A DNA stretch of 64,000 nucleotides from Strongyloides papillosus (taxonomy: Eukaryota; Nematoda; Chromadorea; Rhabditida; Strongyloididae). Both the position numbers and the translations under genes were made by a program. Under the pieces are notes generated by a model. It was not told where the DNA came from, ran no database searches, and worked only from the letters and a program-made list of their open reading frames with translations. Shown here piece after piece: positions 35,901 through 46,321 of the stretch (positions are counted from its first letter, which is position 1; the number at the start of each line of letters is the position of its first letter). The stretch is from the NCBI GenBank assembly GCA_005656395.1, contig SRSI01000009.1, positions 1,116,001-1,180,000 of the forward strand, given 5' to 3'.

Positions 35901-36974
35901 TACTACAATCTTATACTTTATAATACTTATTTGGACACAATTTTAATTTCTTTAATATTTGGTACAATATAATTAATCATACATCTTTCTAATCAATCAT
36001 CTCATATTTCACTCAATCCTTATCATTTCACCTATTATAAAACAGAAGAGACAATTTATTTACTTTTCCAGTTTTAAAAACATAATTTTATGCTTCTTAT
36101 ATTTAAAATACAAAATTTAACTCTATCATTGTTCTTCAAAATTAACAATAGTTCTTATCTATTCACGCTATTTAATGTAAGCTATAGAAATGTATAATAG
36201 ATAGATGTTATAAATTACAATCTTACCTTACTATACAAATATATTTATGAATTTAATAGATGACAAAAAATATAATATTAAAAAAATTATATTAAATTGA
36301 TAGATTATTAAATTTTATTTTATTTTTTATTGATATTCTAAGAATAATTGATTTTTTTCCTCAATTTATATACCATTTTATATTTCTACGACTTTTGATA
36401 AATCACTTTTCTTTCCCTATCAATACCATTTCCATCATCTTTTTTATCAACTTCATCCCTGTATTAAGAAAAATAACTATTTCTTCCATCAAAAAAAATC
36501 CATTATTATCATTATTGTTGTCATCCTTTCCAAAACCAATTTCTTTTTATATCATTTCTATAACAAAAAGTGAAGCTTTTTAAACATAATGACATGTATA
36601 ATAATAGACATTTCTTATAATAACTTCTTCCATATTCTCATATCATTCATTTTTAATTAACTTTAGACCTTTAAATTTTCCATCTATAAGCATTCTAAAT
36701 AAAGTTATACTTTCTATGTAAAAGTTGGTTGAATAATAAGGTCTACTGAGAATTTGAGAAACTCCTTTTTCTAATTTGAATAATATTACAGTAAGTAAAA
36801 ATTATTAAATTTTAACTTTGTTATTACATTTCATAACTTTATCATTCGAAGTTTAACATTAACAAAGAAACGTTTTTTGAAATATTTAAGAATTGAATTT
36901 TTAATAAATAACGATTTTCTATTAATATATTTTTTTATTTTAAATATTTTTTTATTTTAAATATTTTTTTTAGA
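32914..36974. other. Long intergenic region
   Basis: About 4 kb of AT-rich DNA between two divergent genes. 32995-33065 is bounded by acceptor- and donor-like sites and open in one plus-strand frame, while a 61-codon frame covers the same stretch on the minus strand; neither is recognisable. Near 36929-36973 a T-rich 17-base unit is repeated about two and a half times, ending in the TTTTAG acceptor before the next gene. Otherwise I see nothing coding. Confidence 0.4.
36929..36973 (+). repeat. Short T-rich tandem repeat ending in an acceptor site
   Basis: The T-rich/ATTTTAAATA unit of about 17 bases recurs two to three times just upstream of the gene at 36975 and ends in TTTTTTTTAG, two bases before its ATG. 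It probably acts as an unusually long polypyrimidine tract for trans-splicing of that gene. Confidence 0.45.
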
Positions 36975-37675
36975 ATGTTTATTGTATCATTATTATTATT
37001 TTATTATTCTATACCATTAATTATTGTTAGGAGTGCTGTTTTTAGAAATGATGAAAGAAGTTATAATCAACGAAGAGAGAATTTTGATAAAGAATTTAAA
37101 GGGTATCAAATGGGTCAATTTAATACAAGAGACATTCCAAAGATTAATGGTCCTATATCACGTATGTTATTATATATCTTTGTTTTTTTCTTTTATTATT
37201 ATTTCATCAATTTTTAGGCGAAGTTATATTTCGATCAAGAGAGAAATGTTTTCAAAAATGTTTAGTACCTTGTGGTGAAGTAACTGCTTCTTTATCTTTT
37301 GACGATGATGAAGGAGATTTTCCTCAAGATATTTTATTTAAATGTCTTCGTCTTAAGCCACCAGAAAAAGGTGGATTCCGTCATCTTATATCAACATCAC
37401 CGCCACTTATAGCGGCAGCTGTACTTTTGATCGCTATTATTTTAATGTTATTAATATGTATAATGTGTTCAATTGTCGGGTCATGTAAAAGAAGAAGAAG
37501 ACTTGAAAGAAACAGATTACCTACTTTTAATACCGAAAATATTGAACCAATAGATAATATGGAACCAAATAGATACGTCAAAGTATCTGCAGACAGAAAT
37601 GGTTTAATAAAAATTGATGAAACAGAAGATACTGATTTTGGAGAATGTAAAAAGGTTACAAGTAGTGAATGCTAA
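36975..37675 (+). CDS. Small single-pass type I membrane protein, unknown family
   Basis: Two exons, 36975-37161 and 37218-37675 (56-base intron, phase 1), about 214 residues. A signal peptide (MFIVSLLLFYYSIPLIIVRS) is followed by an extracellular region with five cysteines (REKCFQKCLVPCGEV, then FKCLRL). A single membrane helix follows (PLIAAAVLLIAIILMLLICIM), then a basic stop-transfer run (KRRRRLERNR) and a short acidic cytoplasmic tail of about 60 residues. The start is supported by a T-rich tract and AG only 2 bases upstream. I do not recognise the family; the topology suggests a small receptor, adhesion or adaptor protein of the cell surface. The coding quality looks good, so the gene is probably real. 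Confidence 0.65.
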
Positions 37676-38797
37676 ATGATTTATTAATAGGATTGGTTGT
37701 TTGTAGAAAAATATTTATTACATAACAATTATTAACAAGAGATATATGAATAATATAACAGATTGACATATCCAATAACTTTCTCATCAACCATTAATAT
37801 ATAATTTGAGAATTTATAAAAATAAAAAAAAAAGTATATTGGAATATTAATATTAACATATAAGCAAGATGATGTTTAAATGGAAGTCGGAATTTAATTG
37901 AGCTTTAACAAAAGAATATATATTAAAATATATAAATTAAAATCATTTCTCTCATATCATATATCAGAATCTCTGATTCACAAATTTTTTATGTACATAT
38001 TATAAAGTATTTTTGAATATTTTCAGTTTTTATTTTATATTATAACTCTTAAAATTTTAAATGTGTCATTTTGTTGATTGACTTTTAAATGATGAGTTAA
38101 AGGAAAAGTCAAATGCATTCAATTAGCTTTAGTATTTTGTAGAATTATTTAATATCTAACTGCTAAATTTCACACTATCATTTTTGTTTATAAAGAATTT
38201 CATTGAGAATTGCATATGATAATGATTAGTAATATAATTTTCTTTAATAAATATAGTAAAAACTTTATAAAAGAATGTTTATAGTTTATAATGCGATTCT
38301 AACCGCAATAAACATCTTACTTTAATGTTTTCTCAATATTATTCAATATATTAGTAAAACTATTATTTTTATTATTGTTGAGTAACTTTAATGAATGTTT
38401 CATATAAGAAGGGATTAATAGTTGTAAAAAGATACGATATTTACCTTTGACAGAAAATGATTGTTTTTATATAAACAAAGGGCAATCTAAGATATGTTTT
38501 TATTACTACTTTGTATCTTTATTAATTTCCAGAAATAAGAATGAACTCAAATTACAAAGAAGTTAATTAAGAATGCTCTTTTAGTTCATTCCAAATTACT
38601 TTTTTTTTATTTGTATTTATTTGTAAGTAAGAAGGTTTATTATTTGTTGTATGGTTAAAATAAATGAGTTATGATAGAGAATGAGTAAACAAACATCAAA
38701 AATTGTTTTATGCTTTTTACTTTATAGTACATTCATGAAAAATCAAAACATTTATTATAGTTTGAAGGGTATTGATAAACTATCTAAGTAAGTAACA
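37676..38797. other. Convergent intergenic region
   Basis: 1.1 kb AT-rich spacer between the stops of the small membrane protein and the LRR gene. No coding frames, RNA genes or repeats seen. Confidence 0.5.
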
Positions 38798-40106
38798 CTA
38801 TAATAAAACAAATGAAATAATAATAGTAAGAATAGATAGAAAATAGTAAATAAATTTACTAATATTTTTGGTACCGGCATTCATAGTATTTAATGGAATA
38901 GAACAATCTAATTGGTGTAAAGGAACTTCAACAATTCTAGCACCTGTTAATGTTTGTGGTGATGCTTTATAACATATAAGAAGATTTTTTTCACGTATCT
39001 GAAAAATATTTTTAAAAGAATGATTAAAAAATTAATTTAACATACAATATCTGTAGATCTAATCCATTTGATGTATTCAGAACTATGACAATCACAGTGA
39101 AAATTACACCGTAATATAATGCTTTTTTCAGGTAAATGGTCAGCAAAGTTTGTAAAATTTTTATCTAATCCAACAAAACTATTCCTACTTAAATCTAATG
39201 TTTCAATATTCTTCAAACATGTTGTATTCATGTTAACAGTTTCAAGTAAATTTTGTCTTAGATTTATCATTTTAATTGACGGAAATGGGCATGGCAAATT
39301 ATATGGAATGGATGATAAAAAATTGTAACTGAGATCAATATATTTTAAATTCATTAAATTAGCTTTTCTAAACATTTCCATCATTATAGAAAATTGGCCG
39401 GTATGATTATAACGAAAAATGAAAGCTTTCCGTAAATATAACTAAAAAGCATTTTAAATTTAATTATGAAATTTATATCCTTACTTCTTCTAATTTAGGA
39501 GTAAATGTAAAAAAATCTAAATCACTTTGTTTTAAAACAATTTCATTGTTACTTAAATCTAACACTTTTAAATTTGGCATTCCTTTAAGTGCACCTGTTC
39601 CAAGTTCCATTATATAATTAGCAGATATATTTAAATGTGTTAGTTGATAATGTATTGTATCACCAAATAATGAGTTATTAGGTAATTGTTGAAAATTATT
39701 TCCATGAAATGTTACTTTGCTTATTTTTCTAAATTTTTAATTATTAATTGCTAGGTATAAACATACGATTTATACAAATTAACTTGATGAAATAAATTTG
39801 TATGAACAAATTGTGCATTTATACATGATATAGAAGATTCATCTTCTTTACATTGACATGCAGCATAATCTCCCAATTGTCCTTTACAAATATATAAAGA
39901 ATTGGGATCCTATAAATTATATAGAATTATATTTAATTATCTTTTTATAAATATCAAATTTAATGAACTTGTCTTATATATTTTCATATACTATTTAACT
40001 AATAATAACTTACTTGTTCATAAACTCTAGGTTTACTACCTTCAATTATATAGGTAAAGATATTTAAAATACCATAGAATATTATTAATAATAAATGCTT
40101 ATCCAT
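38798..40106 (-). CDS. Leucine-rich-repeat cell-surface protein
   Basis: Five exons (40106-40014, 39909-39767, 39728-39485, 39441-39046, 38998-38798), about 358 residues. A signal peptide (MDKHLLLIIFYGILNIFTYIIEGS) is followed by a cysteine-containing N-cap (YICKGQLGDYAACQCKEDESSISC). About six LRRs follow, for example LTHLNISANYIMELGTGALKGMPNLKVLDLSNNEI and LKYIDLSYNFLSSIPYNLPCPFPSIKMINLRQN read in pieces. A C-cap has the LRRCT-like CNFHCDCHSSEYIKWI...ICYKASPQTLTGARI. The C-terminus is NAGTKN followed by a 19-residue hydrophobic tail with no cytoplasmic residues, which looks like a GPI-attachment signal, or a membrane anchor with essentially no tail. Likely an extracellular adhesion or receptor protein; orthologue not identified. 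Confidence 0.8.
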
Positions 40107-42950
40107 TTTTAGTTGTTGAAATAAGACATATTTAAAAAATATTTGTATTAATATTATATAAATTTGTATAAAAAATAGCAAAAAGTTAAATATTCTTGAA
40201 TATGTAACACTTATTTTTATTTAAAATATTTAAATATTAATAGTATCTTTGGAAAATAGCCGCAAGCAAATGCTAAAATGTATAATAAAATGAGTTAAGA
40301 ATATAAGAAAAAGATGAAATGATAGAAGAATATATATTAATAGTGAGTTACCGATCTTATAATAATAATTTATTTTATTGTGATTAGTATGTAACAAATT
40401 ATTATTAAACTGAACAATAATAAAGTTAAAAAACTTTTAAGAAGTATGAAAGTTAAAATGAAATGCTAAACTACTTCTTTTACAATATATTTAATTTTTA
40501 AACACAACTTTAATTTCAAAAGAAATTTTTGAAATTTTACTAAAACACATTTATTCCTTCTAATTCTAACTATACATTTTCATAAAATCCATACATTTTC
40601 CGGTCCATTTTGGTATCATTTCCCATTCACGAAGGAATATTTTAAATTACAATAAAAACATAGTTAATATTATGTACTTATTATAGTTAAAGAAGAGACA
40701 GATAAATGTAATGATCGATGAAAAAAATAAAATAAAAAATGTTACTAAAGTATAATTGATAAAATATAAATTATTTTATGAATGAGAAAAATATTAGATA
40801 TAAGTGATTAAAATAGTAATCTGTTGCCAAAACATTTATTAACTAATACTTAATAAATGTGAAAATATATATTCCATTAAAAGACAATATTACCAGTCGA
40901 TAGTTAATCTTACCAAGCTGGCACCCTTTTAAAGAAGAAAATTGGGAAGTTCAGTTCAATGACATATTTTCTCATATACTACTTAATAGCTTCTATTTTT
41001 ATTGGAAATAAATTGTTATTAAAATGTTTCACTGAAACTATAAAGAACATTTAAAATTACTTTAACTTAACTAAAAATTAATGCAAAGGTATTATTGAAT
41101 CGAAAAATGTTTCATAAAATTTTATTTATAATATCATAAATATATGTTTACTTGTGTATATAATCTTAAAGCATATGCATTATAATATCAAATATAACGT
41201 TAAATATAAAATTTTTTAAAAAAAGATAAAATATTGTGGTGAAGATAAACATTGTTTATAATAAACAAGGTCATTTTCCACCTAATTAATACTATATTTT
41301 GTCAAGTTACTATAAGTCACGCGAAATTAAAATATTATTGGCAAAATAAAAGTTTTCCAATACATGTATTTTATAACCACATTACTAAGAGTTCACAAAA
41401 AAATAATGAAGAAATTAGTTCTTTTAATATAAAATAACACAATATTTGTTAAAATGTTCAGTTACTTTTAACTAATTTATAAAACAAGCTATCGCTTTAG
41501 ATTAAATTATATCTTTTCCAACGCAGTTATTCTTTAAAATAAGAAGTTTAATGTTTTAAGTATTATATTTAATATATTCAACTGGGAAACATAAATAACT
41601 AAATTGAAAGTTGCAATCAAATGAAAATATATGTACATTTTATTTGTTTTAAAATTGATACAAAAATACAAAAAAATGCAAAAATTAATTTGCTTTTCAA
41701 GGCATTTCAAGTTATAACTAAATATTAGAAAAATATCTATTTTAATTATTTTGGAGAAAACAATAAAAAATTTTAAAAGTTAAAAAATACATAATTTATG
41801 ATATATAATAAAATAAAAAATAAAATTTTAATTTATTATACAACATACAGTAAATAAATAAAATTATTCCTTAAAAATATAAACATTTTCGAAAAAAAGG
41901 GAAATACTCAAAATACAATAAATATATGTTGTATAACATTTAAAAATAAATTATTTTGAAGGAAAGTAATAAAAATATCTATCAATAGAGTGAAATAAAA
42001 AATATTTTTAGAAAAGTAATGTAAAAAAATTTAATTAATGTTTTATACAAATAACTATTTGATGAATTAAGAAATTTAGTATCAAAAATAAAATCAATTA
42101 TGTTGTAAATAAACCGTTAAAATGATGCTTATGTAAAATTGTATACTTAAAAGTCTTATATATTTTAAAGCTTATTGCTGCATAATCATGGAAATAATAT
42201 TTTAAAGAATATTCGTCAAGATATAAAAATTGAAGATTTTATAGAATTGAAAAAAAATATTAATGTTTTAGAGAAAATTTGTAACATTATTAGTGATCAT
42301 TCTGTTTTATTAAAAATATGTAACAATATGAAATGTTTTTAATCATCAAACAATTATTATCCTTTCATATGCTAATGTTTATAAAATAAAATAACAAATT
42401 TTCCTATAGTAATAACATTTATCTTATAAAAAGAAGAAGGCTTAGAATTATGATGAATATGTATGATAAGAGATTTTAGGTTCATTAGAATTACTTAAGA
42501 GATAACTTAAAAGCCATACATACTTTTCATGCTTCTTATATTATTAACATTCTGTCATGAAAGATGTCTCTTAAAATATGACAAGATTGAAGTCAAAAGA
42601 CAACATGTAAACTTTTGAAGATTAATTAAACAAAATTAAAAAGAATAAAGATTGAAATTAATATATAATTCTTTTTGGCATCACAATTTCTCTACAAAAT
42701 TTTGTCATTTTTTAATTTAATTTTTCAAATATAGAATTTAAAAATTATTTCACTTTCAAATTGTCAATCTTTTTTTCTATGATAATAGAGACAACTGGTG
42801 TCCTATAAAATGTAGCATATAAAAATATTATCATAGTTCATAAATAGACGCTCCTACTCATACTCGGATAAAGGCATATATAGATAATAAGACTAATTTT
42901 ACTTTCAAAACAATCCTCTTTTTATAATAAGTTATTGTAATTTTATTAAT
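40107..42950. other. Long intergenic region upstream of slo-2
   Basis: 2.8 kb AT-rich DNA between the divergent LRR and slo-2 genes. A 61-codon open frame at 41252-41437 has no features of a protein. Long A-rich tracts occur around 41740-42110. Promoter elements cannot be picked out. Confidence 0.45.
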
Positions 42951-44942
42951 ATGGAAGAAAATATTTCTTGTTTATCAAGTACAGGAACAGAAAATATTCA
43001 TATAGAAGAGGAGAAATTCCATCAGTTCAGTCAACTTCAATCTCTGAGGTCTTTTGAAACAACATTACCAGATTTTAAAACAAACAGTTTGTAGGTTTAT
43101 CAGATTTATATTATATTACTCAATAGATAAAATGCCTTTAACCATTCTATCATTTATCAATGCTAAAAATTGCCCATACAGGCAACTTAGAGTAGAAGGA
43201 TATACTTTAAAATTTATTTTTGAATAATGCTCTAGTGAAGCTAAAAATTTAGGAAGTTATTTATCTTATAATTCTCTAAATAACATATAATTTTCTTTTT
43301 ATAAACTCAATTCTCATGACTGCAATATCATTATTATGAAACTGGAGTATTTTAAATGTGGTTTTTGAAGTATAAATTATTTATGTTTTTGTGAAAAAAA
43401 ATTTACCATAACAAGAATTGGAATAAAAGTTTAGGCTGATTTTGAAATAGCTTTTCTTAGTTATTTGAAATTATATCTATCCTCATACACATTTTATTGA
43501 TACATTTTTTAAAATTAAATTTCAAATAAATAATTTTAGGCATTTATTTCTTTGATATTTATTTCAATTTCCTTTCTTTTAATTTCTTAAAATTTTAAAA
43601 TTAAAATGATTTTGTACAATTACCATAAGAAGAATCTCTAATTTGCTACTAGACATATAATAAATATTAAATATCATGAATGAAAAAAATTATATTTGCC
43701 ATTTCCCAAATTTTTTTTACATAACATGGCATAATCATGTCAAAAAGTGATGCTTTACTTAATTCTAAATGCCAATCCTATGGTATTAAAAGAGATACTT
43801 TAATTACTTATGCTTCTAATAATTCTAAATATATTAACAAAGATAATAAGTATGACATTTCTTTAATCTCTGCTACGGATATTAACAATTTTAATGATAA
43901 TTCATCACCAGCTTATCCTGATAATATTATTCATAACTTTATTAAAAAATGGTCTAATTCATATGCTCCACCTGATGTATCATTTTTAAATGATGTTATT
44001 CCTCAAAAAGTGATACAAACAAATACAAAAAAAATATCATCAGAAAGATTGAAAACATTATCTAATGGTTATTTTGAGAGGAATCCTACTATTACAGAAT
44101 GTATAGTGAATAGATATTTGTTTGACTTAAAGTAAGTTATTTTTAATTTATTTTTTTAATTATACTTTAATTTGTTAAGTCAATATTATAATTATTATTT
44201 ATTCCTCTAAAAACTTAATAATTGAATCATTTTCATACATCGTAAATAAAATTTTTTTATTATTTTTTTATTAGATAAATAAAATAGAATTTAAACAACA
44301 TAAATTTTATTACTGTTTATTATAAGATGTAAATAAAATAAACAATTAAAATGTAAAAATATTATTATAAATGGACATTTTGACCATTTATAAATAAATG
44401 TATAAACTAATGTAATTTTTATCAAGAAAAACTATAGCATGTAATATTTTAATACCTTTTGTTTCATTTATATTTTAAGATACATTATTAAATCTTCTTT
44501 AAGAATTGCTACTGTTAAATTAGTTCTATTGACATTAATTTAATTTTATTTATTTATAATATAAACAGTTTTTATACAATGGATAAAAAAACTGAAGGTG
44601 TATTAAAACATGAAGCAGTTGTAGACAATCTTAATTTCTTAAACGTTAGTACTACAAAAAATAGTGTAGCAAGTTTTAATAGTATTTATCATGAATTGTC
44701 AAAGTCTAAAGAGATGTTAAAAGAAAGGTAATTGTACAAATAAAAATGTGTCTTTAAAATGTGTAGTTTAAAAAAAAATTATTAATTTTAAAGAATATAA
44801 CTTTCCTTACAATGGAAACAGATAAATTAATGTCTGAATATTTACCTACCTCAAATAGTTTAGAACCAATAAAAAATACTAATTATTCAGCTTCACCATT
44901 AAATCCAAGTATATCAAGATCTGCTCAAGAATTAAGAGAAAG
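42951..44942 (+). CDS. slo-2: Candidate alternative first exons of slo-2
   Basis: Four ATG-containing open segments precede the first shared channel exon at 44994. They are 42951-43090 (begins MEENISCLSS; donor GTAGGT), 43737-44131 (begins MSKSDALLNS; donor GTAAGT), 44579-44727 (begins MDKKTEGVLK; donor GTAATT; it also has an acceptor at 44567-44568) and 44812-44942 (begins METDKLMSEY; weaker GTCTTT donor). All four end with two bases of a codon, the phase required by the exon at 44994. The third can also be entered in frame from the first or second through its acceptor. The last two end in LKER and LRER, flowing into ARLQYGEEKG. They look like alternative N-termini made from separate promoters, as known for vertebrate SLO2 channels. 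Existence of each exon is inferred, not proven. Confidence 0.5.
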
Positions 44943-44993
44943 GTCTTTAATATTATTATATCTTATCTTCAATATATAAAACTTAATTTTCAG

Positions 44994-46172
44994 AGCTCGG
45001 TTGCAATATGGAGAAGAAAAAGGATTTAAATCTCGTTTACAGGAATACTTTTTAGTAAACTACAAGTCATCATTACGTATAAGGACATTTAATTTCTTAA
45101 TAAAAGCATTGTCTTGTATATTATATTGTGTCCGTGTCCTGAATGATGAAGGAAATTCTTTAGATAATGAAAACTTTTCAAATTCTTCAGAATATTCAGA
45201 ATAGTAAGTTTAAATAAAAAATCGCGATTCCTCAGTTGGTGGTACACTCATCAATTATACTCAGAGATCTTGGTGAAGATAATTTGTCATCAAAGGAATC
45301 GAACTTTCATCAAACAAATTATTAAATTAATAAACATTTATTTTACTCTGAAAGCACCTACTCATTCAATTTCATTTTAGCCACAATTTATTTTGGGTTG
45401 ACCGAAGTCATTCATTATGGATAATACAAACAATAGTAGCTGTTTTTTCAATAATAAATACAATTATTCATTTTATTATAACATATAAAGTATGTAAAAC
45501 TAATACCATTTTATGTATTTAATAACTTATTTATAGGGAAGTATAGTTAAATTATTACTAAATATTCACTTTCTTTTGGAAATAGTTACCAGCTTTCCAT
45601 TAGTTGTGTCTGTTTTTTTAAAAGCCGGAAGAGAAATTTATGTACCAATATTTTTAAATTGTTGGTTGGCAAATGGAATTCTTAATGCTATTTTAAACGA
45701 TATAAATCGCGTATCAAATGTAAAACATTCTGCTGTCTCTCGTCAATACGTTATTTTGCTTTCAACTTTAATATGCCTTGTATTTACCGGAACTTGTGCC
45801 ATTGAACACCTTCAACGTGCTGGAAAAAATAAACTTGACTTATTTACAAGTTTTTATTTTATTATTGTAACTTTCTCAACTGTTGGTTATGGTGATGTAA
45901 TTGTAGATACTAAATTTACTAGATTAATTGTGGTATCATTAATTGTTGCAGCTATTATTATAATACCATCAAAAGTTGAAACATTAGCACAGACATATTT
46001 AGAACATAAAAGAACCGGAGTTGATTGTACACAAGGATTTTCTCAAGGTGATAAACATGTTGTTGTTACAATAACACATTTTGAAGCAGATTTTTTACAA
46101 AATTTTTTAACAGAATTTTATGCACATCGAGAACATCAAGGATTTATAGTAAAAATTTTTATTGGTAGTTAG
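44994..46172 (+). CDS. slo-2: SLO-2 (KCNT-type) K+ channel, pore half, cut by a retrotransposon
   Basis: Exons 44994-45203, 45381-45489 and 45537 up to the insertion at about 46147-46149. The segment encodes the S1-S6 region: FKSRLQEYFLVNYKSSLRIRTFNF before S1, LWIIQTIVAVFSIINTIIHF, FLNCWLANGILNAILNDINR, LICLVFTGTCAIEHLQRAG (pore helix approach) and the K+ filter TVGYGD. It ends with the start of the first RCK domain (DKHVVVTITHFEADFLQNFLTEFYAHREHQ). These match SLO2/KCNT sodium- or chloride-sensitive K+ channels throughout; they lack the dense S4 arginines of ordinary voltage-gated channels. The frame then runs into the terminal repeat of the element and stops after seven foreign residues at 46170-46172. 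As drawn, the product would keep the pore but lose nearly all of the cytosolic gating ring. The second intron (45204-45380, 177 bases) is unusually long for this window and structured. Confidence 0.88.
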
Positions 46173-46321
46173 CTCTCTATAATTAAATATATTAATACAA
46201 TAATAACAATGATTACAATGTGAGAAAAATGATTACATACAAAAAGATCAGAAATGTAAAGAATGATTATTTCAAAACAATTTTACTAATTTATACTAGA
46301 TTTTCTTGGGAATATGTCACT
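46148..46321 (-). repeat. 3' LTR of the retrotransposon
   Basis: 174 bases, identical to 50393-50566 by direct comparison. In element orientation it begins AGTGACATATTC, contains a TATAAATT box near its start and AATAAA (plus-strand 46158-46163) just before its end. It supplies the stop codon of the gag-pol frame at 46291-46293. On the plus strand it supplies the premature stop of the slo-2 pore half. Confidence 0.95.

Noticed and set aside
41252..41437. 61-codon open frame upstream of slo-2
   Set aside because: No signal, domain, splice context or acceptor; composition is random for AT-rich DNA.
43091..43736. Additional slo-2 coding sequence between the first two candidate exons
   Set aside because: Stops in all plus-strand frames and no AG acceptor near the 43737 ATG, so that exon more likely begins a transcript than continues one.
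45225..45301. tRNA gene in the slo-2 intron
   Set aside because: The 77-base span has an 8-base acceptor-like stem and an A-box-like motif, but D-, anticodon- and T-arms cannot be formed, and the only B-box-like sequence is on the opposite strand.
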